Assembly (NCBI RefSeq): GCF_032854445.1
Contig: NC_088306.1
Location: 10,721,386-10,785,385, forward strand
DNA: 64,000 bases
Origin: Liolophura sinensis
Taxonomy: Eukaryota > Mollusca > Polyplacophora > Chitonida > Chitonidae
Direction: 5' to 3'
Shown here: positions 58,841-64,000 of the stretch, in pieces
Position numbering within the stretch: position 1 is the stretch's first letter
How the letters are laid out: every line of letters begins with the position of its first letter
Notes under the pieces: model-generated
Told to the model about the DNA's origin: nothing
Database searches by the model: none
Seen by the model: the letters and a program-made list of their open reading frames with translations, nothing else
Translations under genes and position numbers: made by a program

Positions 58841-61500
58841 AACTGAGTAAGAGGTAAAAATGCAGTTAAACAGATGCATGATACGGATTTGACAGCTCTG
58901 TCTGGAAAGGAATAATGGAACCGTCGGTTATAGGATGCCAATCGGCACATTGGTGGAAAATATCTTCATTAATCCCGGAGATATCTCCATTTGCCCAATA
59001 CGTATGCCGACCTTTTGACTTCCTGGGTGGATGAGCGCATGCGTGAACGTATCACTGCCAACACGTACACGTGACGTGACTGGACGACGCACGTGCGTTG
59101 CCAACGCCTGACTCCATCAGTCCAGCTGTTTTCCAGCCCGGCCACAAGGTCACATGATCCAGGATTAAGATACAACGTGTCAACAGAGGACGCAAGGTAA
59201 TTGTATCCCCTGATGGTAGAGAATGCATTTACCGTTACCAGATCTGATTGATTTGTACGGATATAACCAGAGGTTGGTACAAGCATACTATAATTTAATC
59301 ACGATGGGACACCGTTTCCAATCTTTGGTAAAGCGTTTTGAACTATGAATCCATCTGTTTTCAAATGTTTGCTATCATTCAACAGTCAACATGTTTTTGG
59401 TGCCTAAAAGCAATTGTTTGGACGATAATTTTGTCAACGCGCCATTTAAAACATTCGTGAGTGTTTTGCAGTGATTCGAGATCTTGTGCCTTCAATTATA
59501 ACCGAGGAGCATGCAACAGGTATGCTAGTTGTTATCCGCTAATCATAACTACATCATCTGTTCAAAATTGGTCCGCCCTAAAGTTAAACCTTCGGGAAAC
59601 ATATCAAGATGAATTCCTTTCAAGTTTGTCAGGCACATTTTTTAAAGTCATACTTCTATTTCAGGTGTTAAGAGCGTTTAATCCGGTGGCTGGTGTTTTG
59701 TAAGAGATTCCCAGGTTTTACAACTTTGTGTGATAAGTTACACATATAATATATAGCCCTCAACAGGTTAGAGAGAAATCATTGTCAGTTTAAACATAAT
59801 TATGTTAACGTCTTTTTTCAACCACTTCATGCAATGAACTCGTGGAATTCCCTAGCAATGTATTTAAATCAGGCTTCTAGTTTTTCTGACAACGACTTCA
59901 GATTTCGTGAAAAAAAAGCTGTTCCCTTTGGTGCATCTTTGATGAGAGGTAGCTAAGGCTTGGGACGATCTGACTGTAGATTTACACGGATTACACAGTT
60001 GCTTTGAAGAAGACACCGCAGGGCTGTAAGGGCTAGGCGGCAAAAAGTACGCGGTGGTTTATGAGAGGCTTTGAACTGGTGCGGATACCTGAAGGTCAGT
60101 AAGTGCAAATCGTACAGGTAACTGTACGCATGAATATTGTGGGGTTGTCTCATCGAGGTAGATTTAAAGCCCACGCGTCCGGAAAAGCGTACAATCAATC
60201 TGCTTGAAAACGTACACTGGCAAGATTGAATGTTTTGTAAAGCGAAACTGGCCGAGTTAGCTGTATAAATACATGTGGTATACATCTAGATCGCCCTTAA
60301 AGCTATTCTGGGTATCTAAATTTTCAGTTGACCCAATATTACTACCCCCGATTTCCACTACATTACCACGTGAGCCATACAATGCGGTCATTTTCCGTTT
60401 ACACAAACCACCGTAAATAAAACGTGATGGTAAGCGAAGGTAAAAGTTGAGATATTCCCCGTTCAAACAGTTAACCAATGTATTGACCATCATATGTTTG
60501 TTCTTTGCCCAAGCCTTTGCCATAACGATGCCGGTTTTGATACCAAACCCGCTCATGTCAATTCAGTTATGACCAGTACAAGAACTGTCATATTGTCCTC
60601 CACATACCGTAGACAAACAGTCAAACTCTAAACATACAGCAGTGACTAGTTACTGGCCCGCTCAAGGAGCCGGACTGGTCAATGTACTTGTTCAGTAAAT
60701 ACATGTTGGCCGGAATTATGCCAGGTTTCGAATGTTTTCCCGTGGTTCAATGTCTTAATAACCAGCTGTATCAAACAATTCATGTTGTTGTTGGCATCAG
60801 AAAACGTAAATGGAGAGTCTCTATCTTTTGTAATAAATTATTCTAACAATTGTCTGTCTGTAATGTACGTGGATATAAAATAAAGGTGTCAGGGTCACGC
60901 TGTGAATGTGCCATAAGATCAACATGAACAAATACAACTCACATTGTATTTTCCACATGTACTGTCATTGTTCTTGTGCATTTTTATAGTTCGAATACCT
61001 CTTGGCCATGAACAGCGGTTGCATGCCGAGCCAACTGACATACAAAGAACACCAATAAAACTTTAAAACACATTTAGAGTTATTGATAACAGCTCAATTC
61101 TACCTACTTTTCCTTCTTTTTGTGTACTCAGAAAAAATAATACATTGCCTAAATTGCCATTTTCATTCAATCATTCAGACTGGAAAGAGGAACAACACTG
61201 TTTGCAAGAATAGCAGATAAAACCACGGATTGCAAGGTTTATAGTCGTCTTGTTGTTCAAGGTATACCATAATCGGATATAATTAGTTTGCAAATTCGCG
61301 CGAAATCAGGACAAGGAAGAATCGTATTACGTAGGAAACCATCTGTTGTTTAACCTGATAAGAATTGATTTGAAACAGTCTTCTTCTACACAGCGCATGT
61401 CATCGACACTACTTTTCAATACGCAACCTTACAAGTTCCCTAGAATCTATTCGAGAACTGCAACTTGAAAGTCTGTTGTACGTCTTCTTGTGGATATCCG
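58841..61500. other. unique DNA, no gene seen
   Basis: Several chance frames of 99-110 codons on the minus strand (58969-59286, 59953-60285, 60257-60556) have no motif or splice context that I can support. Confidence 0.4.
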
Positions 61501-62570
61501 ATCGGAGCGTTGTATGTCGAAGTGAAGATATTAGATTTTTCAGATGGCAAAAAGAAAATTAATTATTGGACTTGATTTGGCAGTTTGTGGGTTTTTTTCC
61601 ATCGTGATCTTGGAGCAGCCTCTTCCAGACACTAACGTGATGTTAAATTGGTCAAAGCGTCTTGGCACGGGCTATCAGAGAAAGGGGTTATAGGATTGGT
61701 AACTTCTAGAGATACAGACCGACGGGTCTGTGACAGTTTGCATGCATGAACGAAATCATCGTCCAGATGCCTTGTGTTCTTTCGGGAGGGCTATTGTATT
61801 TGTGAGGTCGTGACACTCCGTGGACGATCACCACCATCTCTACCGACCATCTTAATTTCCACCCCGATTAAATCTGTTTTAATCCCCCGATTCTATTAGC
61901 CCGTACGTGCATTTAGCCGGGGTTCAAGAGCTTCCCCCTGCAAAACCACTCGCCTTCAAATCGACGCCTAGAGATTTAGCTTCGTATAGAGCCTGGTACG
62001 ATCCCCGGTGTTCTTAGCTTTCTCGCTTTCCCCGTCCCTCCCCTCCACTCTAACTGTCAGGGTTCATACGAACAAGGATGTTCCTGACCAGGGAAAATCA
62101 CGTTTTCTGAATTTCCGATCACCCTTATGAGGTGAGTGCCTGCCGAAGTGCTCCCCATAATCGCAATGGGACTAATTTTCCATGATTAGTGTAATAGGCC
62201 GAAAAACCCTAAGTTGTGTCGCGTACAAACACCAAGCTTGCGCGATTCGCAAGCGCTCTTTGGGAAATTGCGGGGCGTTTGGCGGTGGTACACGAGAAAT
62301 CGCACACACTTTGGTGGTAAGAGGCGCTACTCAACCAGGCAAAAACGTGCGTACTCCCGTCAACGGCTGCGAGAGATGAGACGGAAAGATCGAAAAATCT
62401 GTTCAAACGACACCGGTCGGTAATCTGCAAGGCTGTTCCATGAAAATTACCCCAAGGGTTGCTGGAGTGAAGGACAGAGCGAAATATATAGGCTGGGCAA
62501 AGGGTCAAGAGACTACAAGGTTTAGGCGTTATGGATACAGCTGATGTAATGAGAAATATCATTTCTCCAC
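61501..62570. other. GC-richer repeat-free block
   Basis: 61780-62070 is pyrimidine-rich and unusual for the window (CCCCGATTAAATC, TTTAATCCCCCGATT). 62180-62560 carries overlapping frames of 65-117 codons on both strands without known motifs. This is either conserved non-coding DNA or an unrecognised exon. Confidence 0.3.
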
Positions 62571-62965
62571 GTGAATTTTTAGTAAAATGATAGGGCTACA
62601 CGTAAAAACGATCGAGTTTACATGCATCTGATGATATGGAAATCTCTAAACTTTGGTTTCACCTTACATGAAGTTTACTTCAAACGTTGGGGCGTGATTC
62701 GTGGTCTACTCGACGAGAGAGAAAAACGTTTGCTGTACGTTTCTTTTTTTTTAACTCCCAAAGAAGTTGTATTTATCCGTGATTCTTAATCAAAAAGAAA
62801 ATTCCGAAATTGTTCTCATTCAGTAACATTTTCATGTATCACAAAAACAATGTAACTTACTTTCTGTGATTTTCAGTGACCGGATTTAATAATCAGGAGC
62901 AATACATCCATAGGCGACCTTTCATGTACGAGCTGTGGTCTTATTTGCACATGTAGTTTTCTCCA
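62571..62965. other. unique A+T-rich DNA
   Basis: Nothing recognised. Confidence 0.5.
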
Positions 62966-63028
62966 CTTATTTATTTATGCTTAAGTAGTATTTAACGCCG
63001 TACTTAAGACTATTTTATGGCTATTCTT
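62966..63028 (-). repeat. SINE tail remnant
   Basis: 'ttatttatttatgcttaagt', 'atttaacgccgtacttaaga' and 'ctattttatgg' align with the reversed main SINE from tail into central domain. Confidence 0.72.
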
Positions 63029-63180
63029 GTTGGTGAAAGAAACCGGAGTGTTTTGTTGGTGAAGGAAACCGGAGTATTTTGTTGGTGAAGGAAACCGGAG
63101 TGTTTTGTTGGTGAAGGAAACCGGAGTATTTTGTTGGTGAAGGAAAGCGAAGTATTTTGTTGGTGAAGGAAACCGGAATG
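63029..63180. repeat. 26-bp minisatellite, 6 copies, SINE-derived
   Basis: Units start GTTGGTGAAGGAAACCGGAG at 63029, 63055, 63081, 63107, 63133 and 63159. The core corresponds to GGTGGGAGGAAACCGGGC of the main SINE and lies exactly where that part should follow the SINE remnant to its left. Confidence 0.93.
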
Positions 63181-64000
63181 CCCGGACAAAACTGTCTAAG
63201 TTTCCAACCTCTGTTGTAAAGATGCATGTGATATTCCACGGTGTGAAGTGATCTTCCAAGGGCGTCCTGCAGGATCACCTATGCGGATCCTTAGTACTGT
63301 CTATTGCTTACCGCTTTGCCAAGGTCACAAACAAAGGAGGTTTTGAAATCTCAAGGCTTCCCTGTCAGGGATTATACATACGCTAAATGACTTTCAATTG
63401 CCGAAAACTTTACTATTTGCGATCTATTATACCCTTTTTAACGACATTATCTAATTTAGCTAACCCTGTTTATCCCCAATGGCTCCTAACATTATTAATT
63501 GCATTGCCTTAAGCTATTCCCTCTTGATTTACTGTATAACTGCATGGTGTTGGGACCGCTAATATCACCCTTTCATTCGAATATTACGTACATAAACATA
63601 CCCTTTCGTTGAGTCTTTTCACATGTTTTAGTTATTCACTGAAGACCGGTATTTTAATAGCGTTCCAAAGAATTTCGCGTGTAGCGAGATTTGAAAGGTT
63701 TCAAACTCCAAAAAGAATACGACTAGTCTCATGAAGGCTAAGATGATAAAACTGTTTATATATTGCAAGTGGCCACAACTATTCATGTAAAGCTTAATTT
63801 ACAATACCCTACTACTTACAATAATTCTGAACAATTGTCCACAGCATTACACTAAAAATATCCAACATATGAATCACTGATCACCGCTTTACCTTGCACT
63901 GACGAAGAAATTCTGCCATGTAAAACCCACTCTTAGTTGAACCAATCCCCGCAGCCGTTATTCAACGTCCTTGGACTGATTTAGCAACATGACCTACAAT
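63181..64000. other. unique A+T-rich DNA, no gene seen
   Basis: Nothing recognised. Confidence 0.5.

Noticed and set aside
59953-60556. Two minus-strand frames of 99 and 110 codons
   Set aside because: No motif, no splice support, and low-complexity-free but random-looking translations.
63029-63180. CRISPR-like direct repeats
   Set aside because: Units abut without unique spacers and the genome is eukaryotic. It is a minisatellite.
62981-63278. Minus-strand frames of 85-92 codons with repeated FLHQQNTP/SFTNK/FPSPTK
   Set aside because: They are the three frames of the 26-bp minisatellite cycling through one another.

Overview
The window looks like non-coding eukaryotic DNA from a large, intron-rich invertebrate genome. 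It is A+T-rich and has long (AT)n and poly(C) tracts, many interspersed repeats and no long open reading frame outside one minisatellite. The dominant repeat is a tRNA-headed SINE of about 275 bp. It has Pol III A and B boxes, a conserved central domain and a (TAAA)n tail, and is present in about 24 full or partial copies. This repeat, a second SINE type at 41.7 kb and two other dispersed repeats (15.3 and 38.3 kb) resemble sequences common in molluscs. A marine mollusc is my best guess, but I have run no search.

Layout. 0-20 kb: unique A+T-rich DNA, an inverted-repeat element (4.07-4.53 kb), several tRNA-headed SINEs, a 24/25-bp tandem repeat (7.6-7.9 kb) and an exact 173-bp tandem duplication of a tRNA-like element (15.48-15.83 kb). 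20-26 kb: the best coding candidates. A minus-strand exon at 20.06-20.27 kb encodes an SH2-like segment, and a plus-strand exon at 25.645-25.764 kb has a very strong splice acceptor and a donor. 26-43 kb: mostly unique DNA with GC-richer, repeat-free blocks (about 30.9-31.9, 37.0-37.3 and 39.0-39.85 kb) that look like conserved regulatory DNA. 43-48 kb: a 79-bp satellite whose first unit carries a block copied in inverted orientation from 1.6 kb away, then a cluster of SINE fragments. 48-64 kb: unique DNA with an RFX-type X-box, paired CRE sites, a long-arm fold-back element (54.0-54.4 kb), a 27-bp minisatellite open on both strands (56.05-56.63 kb) and a 26-bp minisatellite apparently born inside a SINE remnant (63.0-63.2 kb).

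No complete gene can be assembled. The two exon candidates lie on opposite strands, so they belong to different genes if real. The rest is best read as introns and/or intergenic DNA. The other open frames of 60-137 codons are about what chance gives in 64 kb of this composition, and I left them out unless splice signals or composition added something.
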